The notes: generated from the letters alone by a model not told the origin. Shown: positions 33,976 through 46,500, counted from the stretch's first letter. The stretch: DNA of 64,000 nt from Nomia melanderi (GCF_051020985.1 NC_135008.1:1240001-1304000), one strand, 5' to 3'. A program made the numbers and translations.

Positions 33976-35394
33976 GGGGTTGACCGAGAATGCGACGTTA
34001 TTTGTATTCATAAATCAATGGTGGATTTATTTGAAAAAGCCAATCAAGTCTGGTTTCGATGTTTAATTAATTCGAAGTAGAACGCAGCGAAAAGTGATAG
34101 TATTCCCGATGATTACTCCGGGAAACAGAAAAACCGTGGTCTCCTATCGGATAGCAGTGAACCGTGGCGATCACGTGACAGCGGGACGATTAAGTATCGA
34201 TCGGTGTTTCACGATTGCAATTGAAGCGTCGATTTCGCGAACGGAGAAATTAAGTTATCAAGAAGCTATTATCTGCTCGTTAATATACGAGAACGGGATG
34301 GAAGCTAGCTCAATTACACGTGATTTCACGTAGCGCAATTACCAGTCCTCAAAGTGGGAAAATTGAACCGGAAGTGCCGAAACTGGCCCTCCAACTTTCG
34401 ACCGGTGTTCATGAAGTAGCTGGCTTCGGTCGTGATCTGGAAACGTGTAACCTGATAAGCCTGGAAATTATCAATCCGATCGGTGTCGTCCGACGATCGA
34501 GAATCGTGATCCTTTCGGATTCACTTCGCTTTCGGTCGGAATCTAATTAACAAACCGAGGATCTTCATGCACTCACGGGAGAAACGAGGAGTACGATTTT
34601 CCACGTAATGCGCTAACGAATTCAATATTCAACGTGTAACGTTTTACAATATTTCTCACGAAGAACCATTTTCAATTGTAAATTCCATTTCTCCCAATTC
34701 TATTCTTAGGAATTTAAATTCGCTTGAAGATCTTCGGTACTAATTAACGTTGAACAAATCGTTTCGTAAGCCTTCCTACTATTATTATTATTATTATATG
34801 TGTATAATAATAATAATAATAATAGTAGTAGTACACATATATAAATTCAACTGCGTGGCTGCAAAAGTTTCGTCAAAGTATAAGAAAAGTCATAAGTAAT
34901 TTTAAACTAATTTCATTTGACCGCTTGCCAAAATATTCTTCGTCACCGTTGATACATTTTCAACTGTACGGAGTATCTTCTGACCTTAAGAATGCAACGC
35001 TCGAAAATACGATAAATCCCCGTATCGAGAGATTACGAAACTTTCGCAGCAATCTGCGTATTTATCTGGGTTTAAAGTTCACGGGGATGCGTGCATATTT
35101 CAAGATTCTTTCGAAAATATTATCGTTACCTTCGCCGTTGTCTCGAAGTGAATACCAGTATTTCGGAAGTTTTAGAAATATCCGATACATCGGAGGTGCG
35201 CGAGCAACGGCCCTCTTTGAAATGGGACAACCGAAAATACGGCTCGCGATATCCTCTGTTCCCTGTGATTCCCCGATATTTATCCCGGCTGGATCCGTCG
35301 GGCTCGGAATGCACGCGCGATGCGGCGCTATCGATTCTTTTTAAGGGTCGAGCCAGCGCCGGGAACTCGCCGGTCGATTTTAGACCAATGAGAA
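33976..35394. other. Background DNA with one microsatellite hairpin
   Basis: No gene. 34094-34560 and 34925-35486 hold open frames on the plus strand without recognisable domains. The ATT/AAT hairpin at 34776-34828 is listed separately. Confidence 0.4.
34776..34828. repeat. ATT/AAT inverted microsatellite
   Basis: An ATT repeat is followed by TGTG and then an AAT repeat, so the two halves are inverted. The arms pair perfectly for about 18 bp from the loop, then with a 3-nt bulge and five more pairs. Such tracts can extrude as cruciforms. Confidence 0.8.
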
Positions 35395-35582
35395 TTAACC
35401 CTTTGTGGACGAATGTCGACATTTTCGCGACACGAAATTGCCGCATTTTGAATGCCGAGCTGCAGACGAATGATTTCATTACTTGATTAATCAGAAAGCA
35501 GTGTACAGTGTCTTTTTTCTCATTGTTTACGCATTCGATGTGCAATTTAGCTTCATATGTTGCAGTTTCGTGTAATTTAAAG
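35395..35582. mobile_element. Family B MITE, right end lost
   Basis: TTAA then CCCTTTGTGGACG, followed by a perfect 12-bp palindrome AATGTCGACATT (35412-35423). The interior matches B through AATTTAGCTTCATATGTTGC, then the similarity stops and no CAAAGGG-TTAA end follows. Confidence 0.7.
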
Positions 35583-36441
35583 TCTTCATTTTTCCAAACA
35601 TTCTTACCTCTATTCTCGAAAACGAAGAATTTCAGAAATATTCTAATAAACTTCGGATAATCGCGTAGGTTCTGGTTGTCGACAGGGATTGAGGTCATCT
35701 GGATCATCTACCACATTGACTACCCTTATATTACAACGAAATGAGTTCATTTGAAACTTTGAACAACTATTTACCTGAGAATTTCCCGCTTTCGATAGGA
35801 CATTGCCTTCAAAAGTAACATCTAGTCTTCTAAATTAATTTTTACCTGAATATTACGAATAACTTCTAACTTATAATACTGTGTACCACTAAACATAAAG
35901 TAACTAACTAATTGGTGTATTATTACCAAATAATTTTACAGCAGAATTCGACCGGTTCATTGCGAAAGGAAGCTCGATCGGCGGTCGCCGAGCGGAACGA
36001 TCTGCAAGAACAAAACACGCGCGGAATGTGTTTTGCTTGCTGGTTTGCCCGGTAGTTTTGCCCGGTTTTCCTGAATTAATTGTCGAGCGGTTGACGCGAC
36101 GTTTGCACGTCGACCCGACCGGCCGATTTGCATGCGCGCATATCAATGACATTAAATTTCAATCGACGACGTCAATTTGTCCCCGCCGGGCTCGGTCAGC
36201 CTGTTCCGCCCCCGCGCCCTCTTGTTTTCCCTATTTCCCGCGTCGCGCGTTACCGTGCTTTCCAATTAACGATCGGACTAATAACGCGGCAATTACACAG
36301 TGATCAAATTAACGGTCAACTTCCGGGCCCGCAACGGAGGCTCGAACTAAAAGTTTGATACACATTATATCGAGCCGTTCAAAATTCTTTCTTTGTCCGT
36401 GCGAGCGAATACATTGCAAGCAACTGATAATTACGTGCTCA
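35583..36441. other. Background DNA; possible small terminal exon on the minus strand
   Basis: Contains the minus-strand open frame 35834-35643 discussed as a finding. A perfect POU octamer, ATTTGCAT, lies at 36126-36133 in a CpG-rich stretch. The open frames at 35904-36358 resemble nothing known. Confidence 0.3.
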
Positions 36442-36647
36442 TTAACCCTTAGCAGTCTTATGTCGAGTCAGACTCGACATTCTATTATATTGCAACCTCT
36501 ACCTGTTTGAACAATTTTTTCTATATTTATTTGTATCACAATTGTACCATTTAAAGGTAACATTTGAACGACTACCAAATATTCTCGAATAAATAAATAG
36601 AGCGTCGTATTAAGCTGTAATTGAATGAACTAACGTCGACTCTCTCC
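36442..36647. mobile_element. Family H MITE, reverse orientation, one end lost
   Basis: TTAA then CCCTTAGCAGTC and the perfect palindrome GTCGAGTC-A-GACTCGAC (36462-36478). Collinear with the reverse complement of 6741-6983 through AATAGAGCGTCGTATTAAGCTGTAAT, ending at CTAACGTCGAC. The last 40 bp or so, including the second inverted end, are missing. Confidence 0.75.
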
Positions 36648-36877
36648 AGAAACTTTCCGATGCTCCCTAATCGTTCACCCGAACGGCTCGTACTCATCTG
36701 AATGGTCTTTGTAGCGAGACCCGGGAAAGGGCAACACAGTTCAAAGCATTTAAAATTCGCTGCCATTTTCGGCGAGCTTCATTTCCTGCGTCGCGTCCGA
36801 GCTCTTTGCCCCGTTTCCTCGGGGGCTGGGCGGGCTTTAAGCCTGGTTCACACTGGTGAGCATCGTAGTGTCGAATA

Positions 36878-37088
36878 TCAACTCATTGCGCACTGGTGAC
36901 GAGAAATCTCGTTTTTTTGTAAAGACACTTAGCTGTGGAACTTATAATATTAAATATTTGAATGAATCTTAAAGAAACTACCCTTAAATTATTAGATTTT
37001 CCACACTTCTAATTGTCGCTAGGAATACTATAAAAATTAGTTGCAGTTGCTGATAGATTAGAAAGCAACCTGGAGTGCTAAGGGTTAG
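36878..37088. mobile_element. Family F-like MITE with a family D interior
   Basis: Left flank TCAA, end CTCATTGCGCACTGG, and the conserved palindrome ACGAGA-AA-TCTCGT (36899-36912). Right end CAACCTGGAGTGCTAAGGG with flank TTAG. The middle (TTATAATATTAAATATTTGAATGAATCTTAAAG) is family D-like (compare 40210), so the copy is an F-end/D-interior mosaic. Confidence 0.6.
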
Positions 37089-37505
37089 AATCTTGGAGCG
37101 TAAGGTGACAGTACTTTTGCTCGCTGGTGTGAGTCGAGCCTTAACGGCGCGACGGTACGAAGAATTTCCATCGAGGGACACAATCTCTCCTCGAGAAGGA
37201 TGCGTTAGATCGAACGCTATTAAATCTGTACTTGGAAAAGCGCGTGGAACGGCTTCAAGTTTACCTTAGAAAATTCCATTATCCACCTCCCGGCCGTTCT
37301 CTGTCTGGTAAGAGTAGTTGTCAGGGATCCGGCGAGAAGTGTGCTCGATGCCTCGGAAAAATGGAGGCCACGCAACATAATTCACCCCGTTCGCTTTATC
37401 TTCCGAGTAAGTCATCCGAATTTTTCTTCGAGAACAATTTCCCTCTTTCGCCTGAATAATTGAAAAATGGATTTATAAATAGATGTATCGGGTCACAGCT
37501 TCTAA

Positions 37506-37730
37506 GAGTCAAATTTTTTGGAGAATATCTTTCTCAACAAATATTCATTATGATATTTTTTACAACTGAAATGAAGAAATACCCTGCATAAATTAAGTAA
37601 GAGAACTATTTTATTTCGACGTTCCATATGTCGATACATTCAATGAAATTTAATATTGAATTTTTAATTTTACCATTTTATTGAGTCAAAGAAAATGACT
37701 GAAAGGCGCCTCTCGAGTGCAAAGGGTTAA
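37506..37730. mobile_element. Family A MITE, reverse orientation, degenerate left end
   Basis: The right edge GCCTCTCGAGTGCAAAGGG-TTAA (37727-37730) is a family A left end read on the opposite strand. The interior keeps GGAGAATATCTTTCTCAAC and CATATGTCGATACATTC. The other end is eroded to TTCTAAGAGTCAAATT. Confidence 0.55.
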
Positions 37731-39090
37731 AAATCCTTCGTTAAACGTTCCGTTATCGCGACGTACGAAAAATCCTAGGAAACTTCCCTCTATATTTAGC
37801 CGATATTCCGCGGCTTCACAGATGAAGTTCTATTATTAAAAAATTATCGACCGTGAAGCGTTAAATTAATCTTCATCAGTCTCGGCTGTCGTTGTACGGC
37901 AAGGGGTTAGAGGTTAACTGATTCCGTGAGCCGAGCCAGGGAACGGGAGAAAAGTTTGATCGACTTTCTGGCCGATAATTAGGATCGATGATGCTCGAAG
38001 TAACGTCGCTTGAATTTCATCGGCGATCGACGTTCGGGACGAGGTTGTCGCCTCGAAATAATCGACGAAGCGATAAAGTTCGCGACAACAGAGAGGAACA
38101 GAGACAGAGGAGCCGAAGGGCGCGTCGGTGGCATGCTTTTGTTACGCGAGTAGGCGCCCAGGGGCGGGGGACGTCACTGAAAACCGGGCTCGAGTGTCGG
38201 AAAGCGGATATTTTGTCTTTTTTCCTATTTTTTCGATAGGCACTTCCTCGCGAGCGAATGACAATCACGCCTTGTTTCACTCGGACGCGATTTAACCCTG
38301 CCGCTGTTCTCAATTCGTCCGTGATGTATGTGAAATATCACGTTTCTGAAACATACCGGCAAGAATTTCCATTTTCAGACTTCCGACGTACGAATTTCAC
38401 GGTAGATTTACGGACGTTCGTTCTACAATTTATTGTATTGGTTCTAGAAAACTTCTAGAAATTAGGAGAGTTCTGAAAACAGTCATTTTGTAGTTCTAGT
38501 GTTAAAGAGATAGTCACGAGATGATTCAAAACCGATTCTCAAAAGAAATCTACGTTGAAAACTAGTCTCTCTACTTTCCAGGAAACTATGATTCAAGTTC
38601 CATCTGTTCCAGGAAGCAAACTATACAATTCCGAAATTCCATTATTCTCTGAATTGTTCTACGGCGTAACTGTTCGTAAGCGTTAATCGATCGGTTCATT
38701 CGAAATATCGTTTTCCATGGGGAAACGATGGAACCCTTCCCCTGTCCCGAACTATCGCCGGAGCCATTAAAGCCCGATAAATTCGCGGAGTCGTATCGGT
38801 GAACCTTTGATTTGTTTCGCGTCGTTGTCGCGGTGTGCAACCGGTTGCGTTTCATATATCGCGGCAGCTCGCGTGTGCTGCGAGCACCGCGCTGACACGA
38901 GAAAACGCTCTTCGCCGGTAATATACTTCGCGCCGCGCGTATAAAGTGCACCGGGACGTGCAATACGACGGCATTTTCCGCTACGGGGTTACTCGTGTTT
39001 CCCCGGAGAAGGAATCGACTAATTGGACGATACATCCGGCGATGTTCATCGTATTCGTTCGATGCTTATCGACACGCGAAGGTTTACAGT
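37731..39090. other. Background DNA with isolated E and C ends
   Basis: A family E end (GTTGTACGGCAAGGGGTTAG) lies at 37891-37910 and a family C end (TAGTTCTAGTG-TTAA) at 38491-38505, neither with a clear partner. CpG-rich 37940-38300 and 38700-39010. No gene. Confidence 0.4.
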
Positions 39091-39455
39091 CAATGTTCCA
39101 TGTTTATGGGTTGAATTTTTCGACTCTTCTGTGAAGGATTCTAGATCAATCTCTTGCTTTATGATTTATTTCGTAATTATGATTGATGCAAGTACTGTAT
39201 CGTTAATAATTCATTAAGAAAAGAATTTTAATGCTCATTCTATTGTTATGTCTTTTCCGAAACGATCGATAATAAATAAGTAATACAAGTAATTCAATGT
39301 TTATGGGTTCTCGTTGAATTTGCTTTATGGTTTATTTTGTGGTTATGATCGATGCAAGTACTGTATCGTTAATAATTCATTAAGAAAAGAATTTTAATGG
39401 TCATTCTATAGTTACGTTCTCTCCGAAATCGATAATAAACGAGTAATACTTAATT
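39091..39455 (+). repeat. Tandem duplication, about 204/160 bp units
   Basis: Unit 1 (39091-39294) and unit 2 (39295-39455) both start CAATGTT...TTTATGGGTT and share a 49-bp identical stretch beginning GATGCAAGTACTGTATCG (39185 and 39351). Unit 2 lacks about 38 bp near its start. The near-identity suggests a recent duplication. Confidence 0.85.
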
Positions 39456-40194
39456 ACCATACTAAAACGAGTAAACGACACTAGGATTTCTCAAGTATGA
39501 TGTTTCGAGTATAACATTAGCTAAAAGCGACTTGAATTTTCTATGGATTATAAGAGTTCCCGAACGACCCTCTTTTCCGCGTATCGAATCGTCGAGGACT
39601 GCGGCGTAAAATTCACCGCTTAGTAATAATTCATTACGACCTCTCGTCCCGACACGTTGAAACATTGACGATGGCTGGAACCGCGCCGGCGACCTGCGGG
39701 GCTAATTAACGGCCGTTGAAGATGAGTAATTATCATAAAGTATCGCCGGCGAATTATTTATCGCGCGGAAGGAATAGCTCTCGAACAAACATCGTGCCGC
39801 CCCGCGATGCGATGCGGCGCGCACCGAATCCGATCGTTAATTACGGAAGGGAACCGCGTTATTAAGTTTCCTCTCTATTCGCAGGGCGGCCGGGGCTCGC
39901 ATAATGAAGCCATCGTGATTCATCGACTTCTAGATAAATTACGAGGGCACGCGGCCCGACCCGGGGGGAATCGATAACGCGTCGATTAGCGGCTCGATTC
40001 AATAAAAATAATTCGTGGCAATGCATTAGCTTGTAACATACGAAATCTCCGATTATTAGGACTGCCTTGGAAAGAACAGAAATCCTTCGGTGATCGATAT
40101 TTTTCATCGAAGTAACGATCGGTGGATTCTACATAGTTTCTACTTTTTTATTCCATTTTTATGAGAATCCAGCGTTCTGGTATTCGTCGATTGC
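39456..40194. other. Background DNA, no gene
   Basis: CpG-rich 39660-40010 with clusters of TAATTA-type sites and TTTATCGCG next to GC-rich blocks. This could be regulatory, but nothing specific is shown. Confidence 0.35.
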
Positions 40195-40313
40195 TTAACC
40201 CTTTGAACTCTGTAGGCTCCAATATTGCACCAGTTATAATATTAAATATTTTAATGAATTTTAAGAAGACTACCTTAAGATTACTAGATCTTCCAGATAT
40301 ACAAAGTTTGTAT
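40195..40313. mobile_element. Family D MITE, one end only
   Basis: TTAA then CCCTTTGAACTCTGTAGG, the CAATATTG core, and a family D interior in reverse orientation through ATACAAAGTTTGTA. Beyond that the sequence differs from the 851 and 19418 copies and no second end is seen. Confidence 0.65.
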
Positions 40314-41799
40314 TCAATATTCTGGACGAAGGAAGCAGAGGAGAATGGACAGGTAAAATTTTTTGGACACTGACGTTTTTCGTGGATAATGCTTGTGTAT
40401 TGATCAGCAGTCGATCGAAAAATATATATTGAGAACTTATTAGGTCTACGTCCAAGCCTGTAGCTTTTGTTTCATTGCTATCGTATTTTTCCCAGCGCAA
40501 GGACATTAATTAATTCAGCGCAAAGCGACAGTTTAATTCTCCGTTAATACGCAGTCATTGAAATGAAACTGCGGTAGCTGTGATTACAAGAAGCCAATTA
40601 TATTTAACCATCGAATGCAGTTCCGAATAATCGGCCCCATTAAATATCATCATACTGTAATACCGTCCCGTCATCGCAATATCGCGTTTCTATCCGAATC
40701 TTACGGATTCCTTTTTTAATACACGGAAAAATACCTGATCGGGTTACGTCGGCCTCTCTCGAGAGATGGATTTAACAATAAAGCTATCCACCAGTCAAAT
40801 TGACTTTTTGACATTTCCCTGTGGAAAGTCAGCGAATCTGTCGAGATTCCTATTGATTCGCAATCATATTCGCGTATTTCTGAAGCAGTTTCTCCGGTAA
40901 TTTCTCAGAGAATCGTGCAATCCTTCCAGTAATCACGAAAAAAAGAGATGACGAGATTAATTAAAATTCCTGTAAACAACCAAACGATATTCTATCATGT
41001 TCTGTTTCATTTCTTATAATTTTTCTAATGATTCGAGTGCCAAGCGTTCTGCGCTTGCCTAAAAGTAACAGCTTATCGATCAACAGAATCAAGTACAATT
41101 AATTCATCCATTTCCCTTCTAACTATATTCCCATTTCTATCACTACCAGCTTGGAAATGGAAAAAACTAAACATCTTCACCATTTGGAATTCTTCTGTGT
41201 AAAAACAAAGCGTCATTCACTTCCTGAATTCGAACGAAAGGATCACTTTTCGACCTTCTCGCAAAACCGGTGCCAATGATTAATTATTCCGAAGAAACAC
41301 ACGACCCCATTGGAATCCAAAAGACAGAATACCAGAGACAATTCGATACTTTCCGTCACACCTCGAATTCCAGAGAATTCCGAGGCCCTCGCTCGCCAGG
41401 GTCGCGCGACGTCCACGTGTAACGCAAACGAACCGTTTCCCTCGTCGCTTCCGGCCGGCACACGCTCGCTCGCTCGCCGCGGATCCGCCGACTCACGACG
41501 TCTAATTTATTTATCGAAGTAAGAGCGTGGAGGCGAAGTTAATTCCTTTAAACCGATACGCGCGCGTCAGACTTTGATGTATCGCTGCGTCGCCGTTGAT
41601 ATTTTATGTATGAACCGGCCGAGCCGCGGGGAAAGTAGACGCGTGCCTGATAATATTTAAATTTCACCGACGTAACGTTAAAGTCTGCTGGAACGGGTGT
41701 TCCCTTGACTCGTATTCCAGCGGCGCTTATTAATTTCGCTCGAATTGCTACGCGTTTCATCAATTCCCGTTGCTCAAGGTCGCGTTCTGCAAATCTACG
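40314..41799. other. Background DNA, no gene
   Basis: A possible decayed C2 left end (TTAACAATAAAGCTATCC followed by AGTCAAATTGACT) lies at 40772-40804. (CTCG) repeats at 41463-41477. CpG-rich 41370-41660. Confidence 0.35.
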
Positions 41800-41961
41800 A
41801 GGTCATCGATGCGCGTGTCGATTATTTATATATTCTGCGTATTGTACTTGGTACTACTAGATGGATTTGGTCTAGAAAAATTTATTGTTTAATTGTCAAC
41901 ACGATTCCCGATTTCTTCGCAATTATTGACATCGATGAATGCTTCGTGGTTCTAGTGTTAA
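41800..41961. mobile_element. Degenerate family C MITE
   Basis: The right end GTGGTTCTAGTG-TTAA (41958-41961) and the interior TTCTTCGCAATTATTGACATCGATGAATG resemble family C. The left end is not found. Confidence 0.5.
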
Positions 41962-43447
41962 TGAATTCCAACTCACGAATGACCTTCGAATGACCTCTGC
42001 GAAAGATTTAGAAATTCGTGGTAGTCGAAAGTTTGCCGGAGCAATGCGATGATTCCTGCGATGAAACCAGACTTCTCTACGTGAAATAGAATTGTGAATT
42101 GTAATTGCGAGCGGCGAGTGCGATCTAAGGACACGGATGCAGAGGAGCGATGAAAGTTCGCAGGTCGGTGAACAGGCGATTCAGCGAGGTCGTATATTTG
42201 ACAGTAAAATTTGTTTACACTCGCCATCCGGGGAATGCGGGCGGCGCACGCGGAGAACACATCGAGCGTGTTCACGGGACACCCGGGAAAGTTATTGGTG
42301 TTTATTAAATCGTCCGGAGCGACGTTTTCACGAGTACAATAAATTTCGTAACGGGAAACGCGGAGCGACGCTTCTTTCCTGCGTCCCTCGTAAACGGGAA
42401 AGCCTGTCTGCTTCGGGATCGGTTTCACTCTTTACGACCCTGACGCGGGTGCAGGTGTTTCCGCGCGAGACATCGAGAATAACCGAGTAATCGAAGTAAC
42501 GAGGACGCTTCGAAGGCTAATTTAGACGTAGACGAAGGATAGAAACTCAACGGAGAATCGAGGTATGTGTCATTCTATAAATACCATGGAGTAATGGAGA
42601 AAGTTTTACGTTATCCGAGGAGGAGCGGCGTGTTAGCGAGTAACGATATGGAAATCTGCTTAACCCTTAACGATTTCAGGTTATTCTCGTCCGTAAACGT
42701 AAGATTTCATCGAAGATAATGAGAATACTTCGGAATAGGGCCGATTCTCGTGACAACGGGCAGTAGACGGTTCTCGAATTTGTATAAAGTTCGAGATCGC
42801 ACGAGCGCAGTGCCTCGAAGTTCGTCCGGTCGATTCGGTAAACGATTATTGAAATGTCCGTCGATCAGATGTTCGAATCCTTCGAGCGATATCGCAAACG
42901 CGTCCGAATTACGGGACACAATTGAACAATCGCGGGTTCCTCCGAACAGTCCGGTGCCACGCGAACCTCCCGCGGGCCTCGTAAATCATCCCGCGATCCA
43001 TAAAAACGTCTGCAACGAATGAAATTCATGGAGTTTAATTAGAATTGATTGATAATCACGACGGTATTGTTCCACGCGGTGTTCGCGCCGCTTTTCAGCG
43101 TAACGAATCGACGAGCGCGGAGCGTTGCCTCGTGCCCCGTAATCAGCCAGCATTTAATTGATACTGATGATAATACTGGGTCGTAATAAATAGCCAGAAA
43201 TATTCGACGTGTAACGGTCGAATTAGGGAAGGAGTATTTTAAGGAACAGAACTTTCCTAGTAGATTGTATCTCGTGAAACTATGAAGTCATTGTCAATCG
43301 ATGCGGCTCATGATTTTCAACTGGGAAATATTAAGATCTTCGTACATAAATATCTTTAGTAGACGTTTCAATGCTGAAGATTCTCACTTTCAATCTACGT
43401 TTTCAGAATTTGTGTAGCTTAGTAATTAATAGATCTCTGTTTCGTAT
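41962..43447. other. Background DNA, no gene
   Basis: CpG-rich 42040-42480 and 42700-43020, with open frames on both strands that resemble nothing known. A solitary TTAACCCTTAACG at 42660 may be a decayed E or A end. Confidence 0.4.
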
Positions 43448-43640
43448 TTAACACTGAAACTACTAATCAGAGTGACTTATTCTCAGCTTTCCATAAAAAT
43501 TAGAACACGATTCTTGAGATTCGAAGAGTCTTTCAATGTTCTACTTGTGCAAATACACGGATTTAATTGAAAATATTTCGAAAACGCCTTCATAATTGAA
43601 ATAATTTCAAACAAACATTCTCAGATGAGTCAAAGTGACC
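43448..43640. mobile_element. Family C-type MITE, right end unclear
   Basis: TTAA then CACTGAAACTACTAATCAGAGTGACTT, a family C end with its subterminal motif. A second motif, GATGAGTCAAAGTGACCTCG, near 43623-43642 may mark the far end of the element or another copy. Confidence 0.5.
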
Positions 43641-45367
43641 TCGAACAACTTCGAAATTTCACAGGAAATTACTTTAAAAATCTCAATACTGAAGACAACT
43701 GCACGTTTGACACACGCGTTGCCATCATTTATTTCGCTAGCACCTTTACGAGGCGCAAATAAATTTGGAAAGAAAAATCATGTCAACATTGTACACGTTG
43801 TACGCACGACACGGTTCCAAATAGAAGCACGCGTAAAAGTAATCGACTTTTCTTCGCGCAGATTGTAGAACGCTCGCGAACACGCGTCGCTGAAAAAGGA
43901 AAACGCGATTACTCTGCGCGAATTACTCGTCCGCTGTAAACTGGGCGCGCAGGTAAGCCCTAGGGAGAACCCCCGTTACCTGCCGGCCGAATTTAATTCA
44001 ATTTCCCTTCTTAATTTCCTGCCAGATATGCGGCTCAAATTTCAGCCGGAATATTTGCCGCGCCTTGAATATTTAACGCGCGAATCGGGCGCGAACGCAA
44101 ACACCGGGAACGATCTCGCATAATTCAGTCGTTTCCGCGGGAAGCATAGTTACTGGAGTTCGATCCTTCGTCCGCCGATTCCCCGCGTTTCGACGAAGTC
44201 TTAATAAATTCCTGGCGCGCCGTCGACTCGACGGAAACGCGCGGAACGCGTCTGTCTTCGGAGCGCGTAACTTCGGTTTTTCCGAAACGAACGGAGACAC
44301 GAAGAATTCGCGGAACTTCGGTGAGTTTCGATTTCTAATCGATTTCCAATCGAAACTTTGAAAAGGTTCGTTTGTTTTGAAGGACTCCCGGTTCGTTAGC
44401 ATATTTCACCTTTCCGAGGCGAACTTTTAATTCGTTTTCCACCCGAAACCGAAAGTTGCGAGCGAGTCGTGTCTCGGAAACAATTAATTGTCGAATTAAT
44501 AGAATCGCAGATTGTCTCGGAAGCGAGGAAAAGATTCGCGTCCGTTTCGCGTGTCTTTATCGTCCTCTAACACGTCAAGAGCCGGCCCGGCGAAATTAAA
44601 AACTATTAACGAGGCAAGTACAAGGGGCTTCTCTCGGCTGGAAGGTTAATTAGTGTCAGCGGCACGAATGGCTCTCGACTAAGTAATAAGTTCCCTCTAA
44701 TTCCCACGCGTACGCATCCCTCGTTGTTCCCTTTTCGAGGTTCTTTGCGCGTTTGGTCTCGTTTCGACAGTCGATCCCGCTCCGAGCAACGGGAACGCGA
44801 AAAACGTCCGTCAATAAACGCGCGCGCTTAATATGAAATGTTCATTTGCAATATCAAACGGAGAAAGTTCCATGTTTTCCGAGCAGTTGTTCGAATAATA
44901 TCACAATTCACCATTGAAATGTGGATATAATAAACATTTTTACCGATGTTTCCGAATTGCTTCATTTATTATTCGCCGGAAATTTCGCCTCGTCAACGGT
45001 TCAATGAAAATGTTTAAATAAAACGCCTCCGTTTCGTCCGCAAATCAGTTTTCAACTATCGTTTCAACCTTCGGTGTGCCTTTAGAATAATTTAGTGATT
45101 CGTATCTTTTGTTATCAAATATTATACATAGGAACAAACACAGATATCGAATATATTTGAATTCTTTTCTTTTTCGATCGATTATTAACGAGGTTCCATT
45201 AAAATCGTAGAGCAAAAATAAGATGAACTTGACTGTATGCTTTGTAAACAGCATTATCGTCATTTGCGATGCAGGACTGAAGATTCCCCTTGTTTTCCCG
45301 GGGAAATCGGATAATTGACGGAAAAAAGCGGCGGGCGGAACGTAAACACGGCGAATAAACGGAGGAA
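43641..45367. other. Background DNA, no gene
   Basis: CpG-rich 43860-44840, AT-rich 44840-45300. The exon-like interval 43862-43952 was examined and rejected. The minus-strand open frame 44073-44402 resembles nothing known. Confidence 0.4.
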
Positions 45368-45497
45368 TTAACACGCTGAATGCCGGATGATTAAAACACG
45401 GGAGATGAAAGAAATATAATATGAAATTATTTCATTGTATTTCTTTATCACTGTTACGAATGAGAAATTTCGAGCCATCCGGTAGTTCCAGTGTTGG
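45368..45497. mobile_element. Short family C-like MITE (about 130 bp)
   Basis: TTAA then CACGCTGAATGCCGGATG. The right edge GCCATCCGGTAGTTCCAGTGTT, read inward, gives AACACTGGAACTACCGGATGG, aligned with the left end. Right flank TTGG. Possibly an internal-deletion derivative. Confidence 0.5.
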
Positions 45498-46149
45498 GAA
45501 ACACGAATGCTCTCGATTTCTGTTTTCCCGACTCAACCGCGTCGGCTTCCGAGCGACTCAAATATTCACGTACGTTCGCGTACGGCGAATCGGAAACGGC
45601 GCGATCCGATATTTGTCGTCGAGTTACGAAGCGCCGTTGACATCGCGGGAAATGAATTTCATTGTGAAATCGCTGCGTCGACGGCGTCCCGTCTCGCGCG
45701 ATCGCGCGGCCGGATGTCCACGGAGCGGTTATTTAAATAAAATAAATAGACGCTGTGAATCGCTTCGTTTCCGCGGCGACGCTCGCTCCTATTAATCGGA
45801 TGTTCATTAAAAATTACACGAACCGCAAACACGCCGGGCGAATTATTGGAATTTATTTTTCACGTTCGCATCGACGAGCGACGCGCTGGTTCGCTCGAAT
45901 CTTTGTTCCGTTTGATGCAGTAATTAACGAGAATTCGTCGTCGTATTTATGGAAGAATGCGACAAATCGGAAAGAATATTATATTGTTCACGCGGAATGA
46001 CACATTAAACCCTGCGATATGAAATATCAATTCTCCCGACAGTTGCGCATCAATGGCTGCGATGATCGTACATTTAAACGTCGGATGTTAACGATGGAAT
46101 CATCGTTATGATCAATTTGAACGTTGGAAGCTGGTTATATATTCAAAGG
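45498..46149. other. Background DNA, no gene
   Basis: CpG-rich with overlapping plus-strand open frames (45421-46000) that resemble nothing known. No repeats recognised. Confidence 0.4.
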
Positions 46150-46354
46150 TTAACATTACAATTACCGTGCCGGTCGGAACGACTGATCACAGTTTCCCTG
46201 TTTCGCAATTATCGGTGTCTACGATGCATTGAATGTTCGAAATGATTTCGAAAGTGAATAGTTTCACCTCGATGCTACAATGAATGTCCGGAGAAACTGA
46301 CGGTAATTTATTCTTACGACTTTTTAGATAAATGCTCGATAGTTCTAGTGTTAA
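46150..46354. mobile_element. Family C MITE (205 bp), reverse orientation
   Basis: TTAA on both sides. Ends CATTACAATTACCGTGCCGG and GCTCGATAGTTCTAGTG. Subterminal GGTCGGAACGACT inside the left end. Collinear in reverse with 24526-24740. Its right TTAA also starts the next element. Confidence 0.8.
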
Positions 46355-46500
46355 CCCTTTCAGTCGCCAAATGATTTGACACAGCAAAACTGTAAACTTT
46401 GATATTTAATATCAAACTTTGTATAATGCATCAATGTACGAAATATTGAAAGAAAATAGTACTCTCCCTCAATGCATGTGAGATTTCTTAATTCAAACGT
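46351..46500. mobile_element. Truncated family A MITE sharing a TTAA with family C
   Basis: TTAA then CCCTTTCAGTCGCCAAATGATTTGACACAG, followed by the family A interior (AAACTTTGATATTTAATATC; GAAATATTGAAAGAAAATAG). The far end is missing. Confidence 0.65.

Noticed and set aside
43862..43952. Exon-like interval between a TTCTTCGCGCAG acceptor and a CAG|GTAAGC donor
   Set aside because: All three frames contain stop codons, so it cannot be an internal coding exon. A non-coding exon remains possible but unsupported.
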